NCBI GenBank assembly: GCA_013816685.1 | Contig: JACDDX010000033.1 | Span: 1-10,718 of the forward strand | Source: Gemmatimonadales bacterium | GTDB taxonomy: Bacteria; Gemmatimonadota; Gemmatimonadetes; Gemmatimonadales; GWC2-71-9 | Direction: 5' to 3' | Length of the DNA stretch: 10,718 bases | Shown here: positions 1 to 8,408 of the stretch, in pieces | Position numbering within the stretch: position 1 is the first letter of the stretch | Layout: every line of letters begins with the position of its first letter | Notes under the pieces: model-generated | Seen by the model: only the letters and a program-made list of their open reading frames with translations | Database searches by the model: none | What the model was told of the DNA's origin: nothing | Program-made: the position numbers and the translations under genes

Positions 1-228
1 AGCTCCGACCTGCCGCCGCTGTTCCAACACCCTCCGCTCGCTTCCGTAAAGGCCGGCTCCTCAAACAACTGGGAGCAGAAAACCGCGATGCACTACAATC
101 GCCTGTCGCCAGCATCGGGCAAGATCAAGAATGCTGCAGGCCAGCTTCAGATCCTGGTCGCCGGCGGTATGACCCTTGAGCCGGCCCCGATCAGGTACCC
201 CGCCCCCGCCGAAGCCTCTACTCCGTAA
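1..228 (+). CDS. 3' end of an unrecognised protein (partial)
   Basis: The frame starting at base 1 stays open for 75 codons and ends at TAA (226-228). The gene enters from the left edge, so its start and most of its body are missing. The fragment is polar with a Pro/Ala-rich end. It carries the stretches NNWEQKTAMHYN and SGKIKNAAGQLQILVAGGM, which look like ordinary soluble protein, with an amphipathic helix likely in the second. I recognise no family and assign no function. A strong hairpin terminator begins 23 bases after the stop, which supports a real gene end here. The opposite strand also has an open frame over much of this stretch (61-267). It has no recognisable content and crosses the terminator, so I prefer the + strand reading. 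Confidence 0.55.
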   Translation, partial: SSDLPPLFQHPPLASVKAGSSNNWEQKTAMHYNRLSPASGKIKNAAGQLQILVAGGMTLEPAPIRYPAPAEASTP

Positions 229-251
229 CGCAGAACCGTTCCAGAATGCCC

Positions 252-284
252 AAACCCGGCCGCGCACCTGCGCGAGCCGGGTTT
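252..284. terminator. Bidirectional intrinsic terminator between convergent genes
   Basis: A perfect 9-bp inverted repeat, AAACCCGGC (252-260) and GCCGGGTTT (276-284), encloses a second 5-bp stem, CGCGC (261-265) and GCGCG (270-274). One A (275) is bulged and the tetraloop is ACCT. The whole is a ~14-bp stem. It has A's on its left foot and T's on its right foot, so it can work for the + strand gene ending at 228 and the - strand dehydrogenase ending at 313. The T-runs are short (three bases), so strength depends on the stem. Confidence 0.8.
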
Positions 285-312
285 GTCGTGTTCACGCGAT
301 TACCGCTGGAAG

Positions 313-1434
313 TCAGCCCGCGGCCGAGCCCTCGCGCTCCAGCGACTTGAGATCGATCACGAAGCGGTACTTCACGTCGCTCTTGAGCATGCGCTCGTAG
401 GCGTCGTTGATCTCCTGGATCGAGATCAGCTCGATGTCCGCCCCGATGCCGTGCTCCGCGCAGAAATCCAGCATTTCCTGGGTCTCCTGAATACCGCCGA
501 TGAGCGAGCCCGCGATCCGGCGGCGGCGGAAGATCAGGTTGGTGACACTCGGAGTCGGGTGCGGCTGGCTGGGCGCGCCCACGAGACAGAGCGTTCCGTC
601 CCGCTTGAGCAGCGCGGTGTAATCGTCGAGGTTGTGCGGCGCCGCGACGGTGTCGAGAATGAAATCGAAGCTGTTGGCGTGGGGGGTGAACTCGTCCGGG
701 TTCCGCGAGACGACCACCTCGTCCGCTCCCAGCCGCCTGGCGTCGGCAATCTTGTCGACCGACGTGGTGAAGAGCACCACCTTTGCGCCCATGGCATGTG
801 CCAGCTTCACGCCCATGTGCCCCAGTCCGCCGAGGCCGACGATACCGACCTTCTGGCCGGGGCCGACCTTCCACTCCCGGAGCGGCGAGTAGGTCGTGAT
901 CCCAGCGCAGAGGAGCGGCGCCGCGGTGGCGGGGTCGAGCTTGTCGGAGACGCGGAGCACGAAGCGCTCGTCCACTACGATGTGGCTGGAGTAGCCGCCG
1001 TAGGTCACGGCGCCGGTGTGAGGATCGGGGCTGTTGTAGGTGAAGGTGAGCTCCCGGGTGCAGAACTGCTCCAGTCCGTCCTTGCAGTCCGTGCAGGTGC
1101 CGCACGAATCGACCATGCAGCCGACGCCGGCCAGGTCTCCGGCCTTGAAACGCGTGACCTGATTACCGACGCCGGTGACCCGGCCGACGATCTCATGGCC
1201 CGGCACGACCGGGAAGGTGGTGCCGCCCCATTCGTCGCGCGCCTGGTGAAGGTCGCTGTGGCAGACACCGCAGAAGAGAATCTCGATCTGCACGTCGGTC
1301 GGCCCCGGGACTCGGCGCTCGAACTGAAAGGGGCCCAGCGGGGTGGTGGCGCTCTCCGCGGCGTAGCCTTGGGTGGCGGTGCCGGCCTCGCGATTCTGCG
1401 GGCGGGCGGCGGTGGTGCGAGTGGCGGTCGTCAT
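313..1434 (-). CDS. yahK: Zinc-dependent alcohol dehydrogenase / aldehyde reductase, YahK type
   Basis: Medium-chain dehydrogenase/reductase of 373 residues that likely reduces aldehydes to alcohols with NADPH in the cytoplasm. Catalytic zinc ligands are C58 (in CGVCHSD), H80 (in PGHE) and C176 (in LLCAGIT). Structural zinc cysteines are C111, C114, C117 and C125. The Rossmann loop GLGGLGHMG lies at about 200-208, and the following strand ends in TTS, not an acidic residue, which fits NADPH. The core follows E. coli YahK closely as I recall it (for example VAAPHNLDD and GGIQETQEMLDFCAEHGI). A Thr/Ala/Arg-rich N-terminal stretch makes it about 18 residues longer than YahK. The ATG start is supported by GGAG (bases 1440-1443) five bases upstream. 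It is divergent from the YciI-like gene and converges on the left-edge gene through the terminator. Family is sure; the physiological substrate is unknown. Confidence 0.95.
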   Translation of the reverse strand: MTTATRTTAARPQNREAGTATQGYAAESATTPLGPFQFERRVPGPTDVQIEILFCGVCHSDLHQARDEWGGTTFPVVPGHEIVGRVTGVGNQVTRFKAGDLAGVGCMVDSCGTCTDCKDGLEQFCTRELTFTYNSPDPHTGAVTYGGYSSHIVVDERFVLRVSDKLDPATAAPLLCAGITTYSPLREWKVGPGQKVGIVGLGGLGHMGVKLAHAMGAKVVLFTTSVDKIADARRLGADEVVVSRNPDEFTPHANSFDFILDTVAAPHNLDDYTALLKRDGTLCLVGAPSQPHPTPSVTNLIFRRRRIAGSLIGGIQETQEMLDFCAEHGIGADIELISIQEINDAYERMLKSDVKYRFVIDLKSLEREGSAAG

Positions 1435-1488
1435 GACGACTCCAGGTCTCGGGTGATCGGGGCCGAACGGTCATCCGGCCAATCCGTC

Positions 1489-1518
1489 ACAATAGGCGGG
1501 CGATATTATTCTGTCCAA
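1489..1518 (-). promoter_or_regulatory. Candidate sigma70-type promoter of the yahK-like gene
   Basis: On the - strand, TTGGAC (bases 1513-1518) and TATTGT (1489-1494) are separated by 18 bases. They are correctly oriented for the dehydrogenase and predict a leader of roughly 48 bases carrying the GGAG ribosome site. Two copies of a GTC(A)CAATAG-like direct repeat cover these two boxes. Assigned by eye only. Confidence 0.45.
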
Positions 1519-1535
1519 TAGCAGTTTCCGAGAGG
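1504..1535 (+). promoter_or_regulatory. Candidate -10 box and ribosome site of the YciI-like gene
   Basis: TATTAT at 1504-1509 is the best -10 match on the + strand in the divergent region. No convincing -35 box sits at the proper distance. The ribosome site GAGAGG (1530-1535) ends six bases before the ATG at 1542. The -10 box falls inside the spacer of the opposite-strand yahK promoter, so the two directions may compete or share control. Confidence 0.35.
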
Positions 1536-1541
1536 CCGCCA

Positions 1542-1874
1542 ATGCACTACCTGTTGTTCTACGATGTGGTCGGCGACTATGTGACCCGCCGCGTGCCGTT
1601 CCGGGCCGACCATCTCACCTTTGCGCAGCCGTACGTCGAGCGCGGTGAGCTGCTGCTCGGTGGCGCCCTGGCAGATCCGGTGGACGGGGCGGTGCTGCTG
1701 TTCGATGCCGCCTCTCCCGCGCTGGTCGAGCGGTTCGCCAGGGGCGACCCCTACATTCGCGAGGGCCTGGTGACGAGGTGGCGGGTACGGGCGTGGACGA
1801 CGGTGGCCGGACCACTCGCAGCGACTCCCATCGCGCCCGGATCGCTGGCGACACCGGGCGCTCCCGGGGGGTGA
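1542..1874 (+). CDS. YciI-like (YCII domain) protein
   Basis: Small protein of 110 residues with the YCII fold, a dimeric ferredoxin-like alpha+beta barrel. It shows the expected features: an opening beta strand (MHYLLFYDVV), R21 and H24 in the motif RADHL, the GELLLGGAL strand, and D69 in the conserved DPY motif. H24 and D69 form the His-Asp pair thought to be the active site of the family. Most members have unknown function; the known enzyme TftG eliminates chloride from a chlorinated hydroxyquinone. The last ~20 residues are Pro/Ala/Gly-rich and go beyond the usual length of about 95. GAGAGG six bases upstream fixes the start. It is the first gene of a + strand run; the next gene starts four bases after its stop. 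The family call is firm; a specific reaction cannot be given. Confidence 0.88.
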   Translation: MHYLLFYDVVGDYVTRRVPFRADHLTFAQPYVERGELLLGGALADPVDGAVLLFDAASPALVERFARGDPYIREGLVTRWRVRAWTTVAGPLAATPIAPGSLATPGAPGG

Positions 1875-1878
1875 GCCG

Positions 1879-2247
1879 ATGCCGCCCGATCCGCTGGCGC
1901 GCCTCAGGAAGCTCTGCCTCGCGCTGCCCGAAGCGCACGAGGTCGAAGCGTGGGGCGAGCCCACGTTTCGGGTCCGCAACAAGCTGTTCGCGATGTACGC
2001 CGCTGCCGAGAACCATCATGGCGCCGGCCGGGCTGCGGTCTGGTGCAAGGCCGCGCCGGGCAACCAGGCGCTGATGGTCGGCGTCGATCCCCAGCGCTTC
2101 TTCGTCCCTCCGTATGTGGGCCCCAGCGGATGGGTGGGTGTCCGGCTGACCGGCCGGGTGGACTGGCGCGAGCTTGCCGATCTGCTCGAGGACAGCTACC
2201 GCCTGGTGGCGCCTAAACGTCTCGCCACCGCGCTCGGCGATCGATGA
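1879..2247 (+). CDS. MmcQ/YjbR family protein (DUF419, CyaY-like fold)
   Basis: Protein of 122 residues matching the MmcQ/YjbR family: an N-terminal helix with LCLALPEAHEVEAWGEPTFRV, a short strand around the KLFAMY stretch, and the conserved run PQRFFVPPYVGPSGWVGVRL, followed by the closing helix with the ELADLLEDSYRLVAPKRL segment. Members are small, usually cytoplasmic proteins. The fold resembles frataxin/CyaY and was once called DNA-binding-like; no biochemical role is well established. The start lies four bases after the YciI-like stop, with the run GGGGGGTGAG just upstream as ribosome site. Its stop overlaps the next start as ATGA, so it is very likely translated together with its neighbours. 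Confidence 0.9.
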   Translation: MPPDPLARLRKLCLALPEAHEVEAWGEPTFRVRNKLFAMYAAAENHHGAGRAAVWCKAAPGNQALMVGVDPQRFFVPPYVGPSGWVGVRLTGRVDWRELADLLEDSYRLVAPKRLATALGDR

Positions 2248-2972
2248 GTCGGTCCGTCAGCGCGTCGGTCGAGCCCGCGGTGCTCGCGTTCGACATCTTC
2301 GGGACCGTGGTGGACTGGCGATCGGGGATCATCCATCAGGGAGCGCGGCTGGGCCGGCGACGGGCCATCGAGGCCGACTGGGGCGCGGTGGCGGACGCCT
2401 GGCGTGGGCGGTACGTGCCGACGATGCGGCGCGTGAACGCGGGGGAGCTGCCGTGGGGCAACCTCGACCGGTTGCATCGCCTCATGCTCGACGAGATCGC
2501 GCCGACGGTCGGACTCGACATGCTGGACGAAGCTGACCGAACGGAGCTGGTCCATGCATGGCACCGGCTGCCGCCCTGGCCCGATGCGGTCGAGGGACTG
2601 CACCGGCTCCGGCGGCGCTTCGACATCGTCACCCTGTCGAACGGCGGTATCGCGCTGCTCACGCACATGGCAAAGACGGCGGCGCTGCCGTGGGACGCGA
2701 TCCTGTCGGCCGAACTGGTGCGGCGGTACAAACCCGAGCGGGCGGTGTACGACCTGGTGCCCGAGCTGTTCGGGGTGCCGCACGCGCGGGTGCTGATGGT
2801 GGCCGCGCATCTCGACGATCTGCGGGCGGCGCGCGCCGCGGGGCTGATGACGGCGTACGTGCACCGGCCACTGGAGCACGGACCCGATCGCACGCTCGAG
2901 ATACCCGCCGAGGGCGAGTTCGACATCATGGCGGCCGATTTCCTCGATCTCGCCGTCCGGCTCCGGGCCTGA
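2244..2972 (+). CDS. HAD-superfamily hydrolase, haloacid dehalogenase type II family
   Basis: Cytoplasmic hydrolase of 242 residues. Motif I is DIFGTVVD, with nucleophile D17, T21 and D24. Motif II is TLSNG, with S132. K163 in RYKPERAVYD is the motif III lysine, followed by Y169. Motif IV contains D192 in VAAHLDD. A helical cap lies at about 28-110. The spacings K163-Y169-D192 equal those of K151, Y157 and D180 in Pseudomonas L-2-haloacid dehalogenase, the model enzyme. However, S175 and N177 of that enzyme are A187 and H189 here. Homologues with AAH in this place are common, so hydrolysis of 2-haloacids is possible but not assured; a phosphatase-like or other hydrolytic role remains open. 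The ATG overlaps the stop of the MmcQ-like gene by four bases (ATGA), indicating translational coupling. Confidence 0.88.
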   Translation: MSRSVSASVEPAVLAFDIFGTVVDWRSGIIHQGARLGRRRAIEADWGAVADAWRGRYVPTMRRVNAGELPWGNLDRLHRLMLDEIAPTVGLDMLDEADRTELVHAWHRLPPWPDAVEGLHRLRRRFDIVTLSNGGIALLTHMAKTAALPWDAILSAELVRRYKPERAVYDLVPELFGVPHARVLMVAAHLDDLRAARAAGLMTAYVHRPLEHGPDRTLEIPAEGEFDIMAADFLDLAVRLRA

Positions 2973-2997
2973 CGCGTCGTGCACCCGCGTCCCCTCC

Positions 2998-3018
2998 CAC
3001 CTCCTCACAGGAGAGGTG
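2998..3018 (+). promoter_or_regulatory. Strong ribosome site with possible masking hairpin
   Basis: AGGAGAGGTG (3009-3018) lies just before the ATG at 3024 and decides the start of the flavin reductase-like gene. Upstream CACCTC (2998-3003) can pair with GAGGTG (3013-3018), or CTCCT (3001-3005) with AGGAG (3009-3013). Either would cover the ribosome site on a message coming from the HAD gene. The ribosome site is sure; masking is a suggestion. Confidence 0.5.
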
Positions 3019-3023
3019 CGTTC

Positions 3024-3530
3024 ATGACATCACCCAGCAGCGTCGCCGATCTCTTTCATACACTGTCGTACGGGGTCTACTCTGTCGGCGTATCGCATGG
3101 CGGACGCCGGAACGCCTTTACCGCCGCCTGGGTCATGCAGGTCTCGTTCGAGCCGCTGCTCCTCGCCCTGTCGGTGAATCCCGGCAATGCGTCGTACCCG
3201 ATGCTTCGCGAGAGCGGCAGGTTCACCGTGAACGTGCTTCATGCGGGCCAGCTCGACCTGGCCCGCGCGCTTGGCACCCGGTCGGCGCGCGACGGCGACA
3301 AGCTCGACCGCATCCGCTGGCGGGCCGGGCCGGTCGATGCGCCCATATTGCAGGACGCGGTCGCCTGGTTCTCGTGCGAGGTGCTCGACAACCATCGCGC
3401 GGGCGATCACCAGCTCGTCGTGGCCCGGGTGCGCGACGGAGGCGTGCTCCAGCCAGATGCCCGGCCGCTCGGCTACGCCGAGACGGGCGAGATGGATGGC
3501 AGCGCCGAACTGTATCCCGAGACCCTCTGA
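3024..3530 (+). CDS. Flavin reductase-like, FMN-binding split-barrel protein
   Basis: Protein of 168 residues of the flavin reductase-like family, a split-barrel fold that binds FMN or FAD. Seen are the early conserved stretch YGVYSVGVSHGGRRNAFTAAW, the following SFEPLLLALSVNP strand that contacts flavin in this family, GRFTVNVLHAGQ, and the late GDHQLVVARV motif. Such proteins supply reduced flavin to two-component monooxygenases or act as small flavin redox proteins; which applies here is unknown. I chose the ATG at 3024 because a near-perfect ribosome site precedes it by five bases. An upstream GTG (2979) would add 15 residues of Pro/Arg-rich sequence with no ribosome site. It follows the HAD gene after 51 bases and precedes the DUF1499 gene by 31, probably in one operon. 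No partner oxygenase is in the window. Confidence 0.88.
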   Translation: MTSPSSVADLFHTLSYGVYSVGVSHGGRRNAFTAAWVMQVSFEPLLLALSVNPGNASYPMLRESGRFTVNVLHAGQLDLARALGTRSARDGDKLDRIRWRAGPVDAPILQDAVAWFSCEVLDNHRAGDHQLVVARVRDGGVLQPDARPLGYAETGEMDGSAELYPETL

Positions 3531-3561
3531 CGCTCGTTCCAGCACCCGTGCGAGGATCCGC

Positions 3562-4299
3562 ATGCCCTCATCCCGTTTCAGCGTTCTCACCGTCGCGCTT
3601 GCCATCTTCGCCGTCGCGTTGCTTGGCATTGCGAGCTGGGGCACCGGCGCTGGCACCTGGCCGTTCCGGACCGGCTTCACCCTGCTTCGCTGGGCCGCGA
3701 TCCTGGGCCTGGCCGTGGCCGCGGCGGCGCTGGTGCAGCTCGTCGTTCCCCGCTGGCGGCTCAGCGTGCCGCTGCTGCTGCTCGCCCTGCTGCTGGGAGT
3801 GGCCGCGTTCGTGACCCCGTTCCGCTGGATGCGCCTCGCGCGTGTCGTTCCGCCGATCCACGATATCACCACCGACACCGCCGACCCACCCGCCTTCGCC
3901 ACCGTGCTGCCGCTCCGGGCGAGCGCGCCGAACAGCGCCGAGTACGGCGGTCCGGAGATCGCCGCGCAGCAGCGCGCGGCCTATCCGGACCTGGGGCCGG
4001 TGGACCTCGCCGCCCCACCCGCGGATGCATTCCGGCGCGCGCTCGAGGCCGCACGTGGCATGGGCTGGCAGATCGTGGCCGCCGATTCCGCGGCCGGACG
4101 GATCGAGGCGACGGCGACGACCCGCTGGTTCCACTTCAAGGACGATGTAGTGATCCGAATTCGCCCGGCGGCCGGCGGGAGCCGGGTGGACGTGCGGAGT
4201 GTGTCGCGGGTGGGGCAGAGCGACGTCGGGACCAACGCACGCCGGATCCGCTCCTACCTCGCGCGACTCGAGCCCGCCGCCAAGGCGCGGGGCAACTGA
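3562..4299 (+). CDS. Membrane protein with DUF1499 domain
   Basis: Protein of 245 residues. Three hydrophobic segments lie at about 7-26, 40-62 and 68-85. A DUF1499 domain of ~150 residues follows, opening with HDITTDTADPPAF (100-112) and containing the mixed alpha/beta part with ALEAARGMGWQIVAAD, ATATTRWFHFKDDVVIRIRP and SRVGQSDVGTNARRIRSYL. DUF1499 has no settled function; it occurs in bacteria and plastids, often alone. Whether it faces the cytoplasm or periplasm cannot be decided here. The ATG at 3562 has GAGG six bases upstream (3552-3555); the frame is open further upstream but lies over the flavin reductase-like gene. It is the last gene of the + strand run, and its final 46 bases overlap the end of the opposite-strand M28 gene. 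Confidence 0.87.
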   Translation: MPSSRFSVLTVALAIFAVALLGIASWGTGAGTWPFRTGFTLLRWAAILGLAVAAAALVQLVVPRWRLSVPLLLLALLLGVAAFVTPFRWMRLARVVPPIHDITTDTADPPAFATVLPLRASAPNSAEYGGPEIAAQQRAAYPDLGPVDLAAPPADAFRRALEAARGMGWQIVAADSAAGRIEATATTRWFHFKDDVVIRIRPAAGGSRVDVRSVSRVGQSDVGTNARRIRSYLARLEPAAKARGN

Positions 4300-5663
4300 T
4301 CGGGCAGATCCGCGATGACATACGCCATGACCGCAAAGGCCGCTACACAGCGCCCCAGATCGGCCGGGTCGAGCTTGTCGAGGGTGTCACCATCGCTGTG
4401 GTGATACCAGAAGTAGCGGGTGTCATCCACGGCCAGTCCGGCACCCGGGACGCCTGCATCGACCAGCGGCGCGATGTCGGCCTCGGGTGACTCGTCCGCC
4501 TGTTCCACCGAGTCTGCCCCGATGGGCGCCAGCAGCGCGGCGACCTGGCGCATGATGGCGAGCGCCGAATCGGAGCCGATAAAGCGGAAGCCCTGCGGAC
4601 TGAACGCCCCGTTGTCCGACTCCATCGCGAGCACGTGCCGGTCGAGTTGAGCGCTGTGGGCGTCCCGGTACGCCTCGGCGCCGCGGCCGCCATTCTCCTC
4701 GTTGGTCCACAGCACCGCGCGAACCGTCCGCCGGGGCCGGAGCCCGAGCTGCTTGATGAGGCGTACGGCCTCCCACGCGGCCACCGAGCCGCCGCCATCG
4801 TCCATCGCGCCCTGCCCCACGTCCCAGGAATCGATGTGTCCGCCGAGGACCACGACCTCGTCCGGCCGCTCGCGCCCGATGACTTCCGCCACGGCGTTCC
4901 GCGACGGTGAGTCCGGCAGCAGCCGGGCGTTCATCCAGAGCGTCACCCTGACCGGCTGCCCGCGATCCTGAAAGCGGTGGAGCATCATCGCGTCCTCCAC
5001 GCTCAGTGCCGCCGCCGGGATCCGCGCGGCGGTCGAGTCGTAACGAAGGACGCCGGTATGCGGACTCCGGATCGACGAGGCCGCCACCGACCGGATGAGG
5101 CAGGCAACCGCGCCGGCGCGCGCGGCCGCCGAAGGCCCTTTAACCCGGTACGCCACCGTCTTGCTGTACTCCGTGAAGGGCACGTCGAAGAGCACGATCC
5201 TGCCCCGGGCCGCCGTCCCGCGCCGCTCGAGGTCATCGAAGCTGGTGACCACCAGCACCGGCGCCGTGATCCCCGCGGCCGGGGTCGCGACGCTGCCGCC
5301 GAGGCCGAGCATGCGGAGCGGGGCCCGGCGCGGCTGCACCAGCACGGCCGACTCGTCGCCCCGGACCCAGTGCGGCACCATCGCCGGCTCACCCCGGACG
5401 TGGTCGAGCCCATCTTTCTTCATCTCGACCAGAATCCAGTCGAGCGCGGCCTCGAGGCTCCGTGAGCCACTGAGCCGGTGGCCGAAGGTGTCGACCAGCA
5501 GGCCAAGGCGCCGGTACGCGGCACTGTCGCGGGTAGCGGCGTGGATCAGGCTGTCGGCAACGTCGCGGTAGCGGCCGACGGGATTCTGGGCGCGGGCATT
5601 CGGGGGCAGCAGGGCGAGCGCGGCGGCGACGCCCAGCGCGGACAGGCGGATGGAGGGTGCCAT
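4254..5663 (-). CDS. Exported M28-family metallopeptidase, carboxypeptidase Q type
   Basis: Secreted zinc peptidase of 469 residues. Residues 1-25 form a Sec signal peptide with a likely cut after ARA. The peptidase core has H276 (GGHIDSWD, with D278), the bridging D288 in GAMDDGGG, general base E322 and ligand E323 in NEEN, D350 in ESDNG, and H421/H422 in YHHSDGDT, probably the second. Thus the two-zinc site is complete. An inserted PA-like domain lies at about 115-245. The YFWYHHSDGDTLDKLDP stretch and overall order resemble the carboxypeptidase Q (PGCP) branch, so it likely trims peptides or dipeptides outside the cytoplasm. No ribosome site precedes the ATG, but TATCTT ends six bases before it, suggesting a leaderless message. 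It converges with the DUF1499 gene (46-base overlap) and diverges from the HEAT gene. Confidence 0.93.
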   Translation of the reverse strand: MAPSIRLSALGVAAALALLPPNARAQNPVGRYRDVADSLIHAATRDSAAYRRLGLLVDTFGHRLSGSRSLEAALDWILVEMKKDGLDHVRGEPAMVPHWVRGDESAVLVQPRRAPLRMLGLGGSVATPAAGITAPVLVVTSFDDLERRGTAARGRIVLFDVPFTEYSKTVAYRVKGPSAAARAGAVACLIRSVAASSIRSPHTGVLRYDSTAARIPAAALSVEDAMMLHRFQDRGQPVRVTLWMNARLLPDSPSRNAVAEVIGRERPDEVVVLGGHIDSWDVGQGAMDDGGGSVAAWEAVRLIKQLGLRPRRTVRAVLWTNEENGGRGAEAYRDAHSAQLDRHVLAMESDNGAFSPQGFRFIGSDSALAIMRQVAALLAPIGADSVEQADESPEADIAPLVDAGVPGAGLAVDDTRYFWYHHSDGDTLDKLDPADLGRCVAAFAVMAYVIADLPDQLPRALAAGSSRAR

Positions 5664-5669
5664 CGGCTC

Positions 5670-5675
5670 AAGATA
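5670..5675 (-). promoter_or_regulatory. -10 box abutting the M28 start codon
   Basis: TATCTT on the - strand, six bases (GAGCCG) from the ATG at 5663. RNA polymerase would start about at the A of the ATG, giving a message without leader. No -35 match is seen 16-18 bases upstream. Confidence 0.5.
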
Positions 5676-5687
5676 GCCCGGCCCGCC

Positions 5688-5714
5688 TATATTTCAGCTC
5701 TATCCTAAACGGAG
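5688..5714 (+). promoter_or_regulatory. -10 box and ribosome site of the HEAT-repeat gene
   Basis: TATATT (5688-5693) is a good -10 box; transcription would begin near 5700. GGAG (5711-5714) lies eight bases before the ATG at 5723. TATCCT (5701-5706) is a second possible -10 but would leave almost no leader for the ribosome site. No clear -35 box is seen. Confidence 0.4.
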
Positions 5715-6074
5715 ATCGATCGATGCTGGAGCGCATAGCGGCGATGGCGATAGTGTTCGGTGGGTTCCTGGCGGCCCCGGCTGTCGCTCAGACGACAGCA
5801 AGGGCGTCGGTCTCCAAGGAGCCGATGGCGGAGGGGCGGCCGTTAGGCGAGTGGATCACCGACCTTCAGGCGCGGGCACCCCAAACCCGGAACGCGGCGG
5901 CCTACGCCATTTCCACCCTGGGTCCGGCGGCGGCACCTGCGGTGCCAGCGCTGATCAAGGCGCTGGACGACGAGAGCCCATCAGTGCGCTTTCCGGTGAC
6001 GGTGGCGCTCCGAGAGATCGGCCCGGCGGGAAAGGCGGCGGTCCCGCGGCTCAAGCAGATGATGGACGACGAGA

Positions 6075-8348
<2,274 letters not shown>

Positions 8349-8355
8349 GCCCTTC

Positions 8356-8361
8356 AAAGTA
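8356..8361 (-). promoter_or_regulatory. -10 box abutting the otsA-otsB start codon
   Basis: TACTTT on the - strand, seven bases (GAAGGGC) before the ATG at 8348. Transcription would start at or one base before the ATG. The purine run in between is only one base from the ATG, too close to act as a ribosome site. No -35 match is visible. Read-through from the M1 gene 60 bases upstream is also possible, as no terminator with a T-run lies in 8349-8408. Confidence 0.5.
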
Positions 8362-8408
8362 GCGTTGCCCCGAGCCCCCCGCCTGCCGCGCCCTCCGATC
8401 GGGATCCG

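Noticed and set aside
61..267. 68-codon - strand frame at the left edge
   Set aside because: It overlaps the terminator and the + strand gene end, has no recognisable content, and its Gly/Arg-rich composition fits a shadow frame.
283..1521. 412-codon open frame on the + strand antisense to the yahK-like gene
   Set aside because: Codon-bias shadow. The - strand frame carries all zinc and cofactor motifs; the + frame is rich in Arg, Val, Gly and Glu without any motif, and starts inside the terminator stem.
2979..3023. Upstream GTG start for the flavin reductase-like gene
   Set aside because: It would add 15 Pro/Arg/His-rich residues without a ribosome site and would run through the strong AGGAGAGGTG site that clearly serves the ATG at 3024.
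2558..3814. 418-codon + strand frame crossing the HAD, flavin reductase-like and DUF1499 genes
   Set aside because: Arg/Ala/Pro-rich shadow in another frame of three well-supported genes, with no ribosome site.
8349..8357. TTG start for otsA-otsB, three codons upstream of the ATG
   Set aside because: The ATG gives the normal family N-terminus and fits the -10 box spacing; the TTG would overlap the -10 box.
8395..8407. Small palindromes CCGATCGG and GGATCC between the M1 and otsA-otsB genes
   Set aside because: Too short and lacking a T-run to be a terminator; likely chance in GC-rich DNA.
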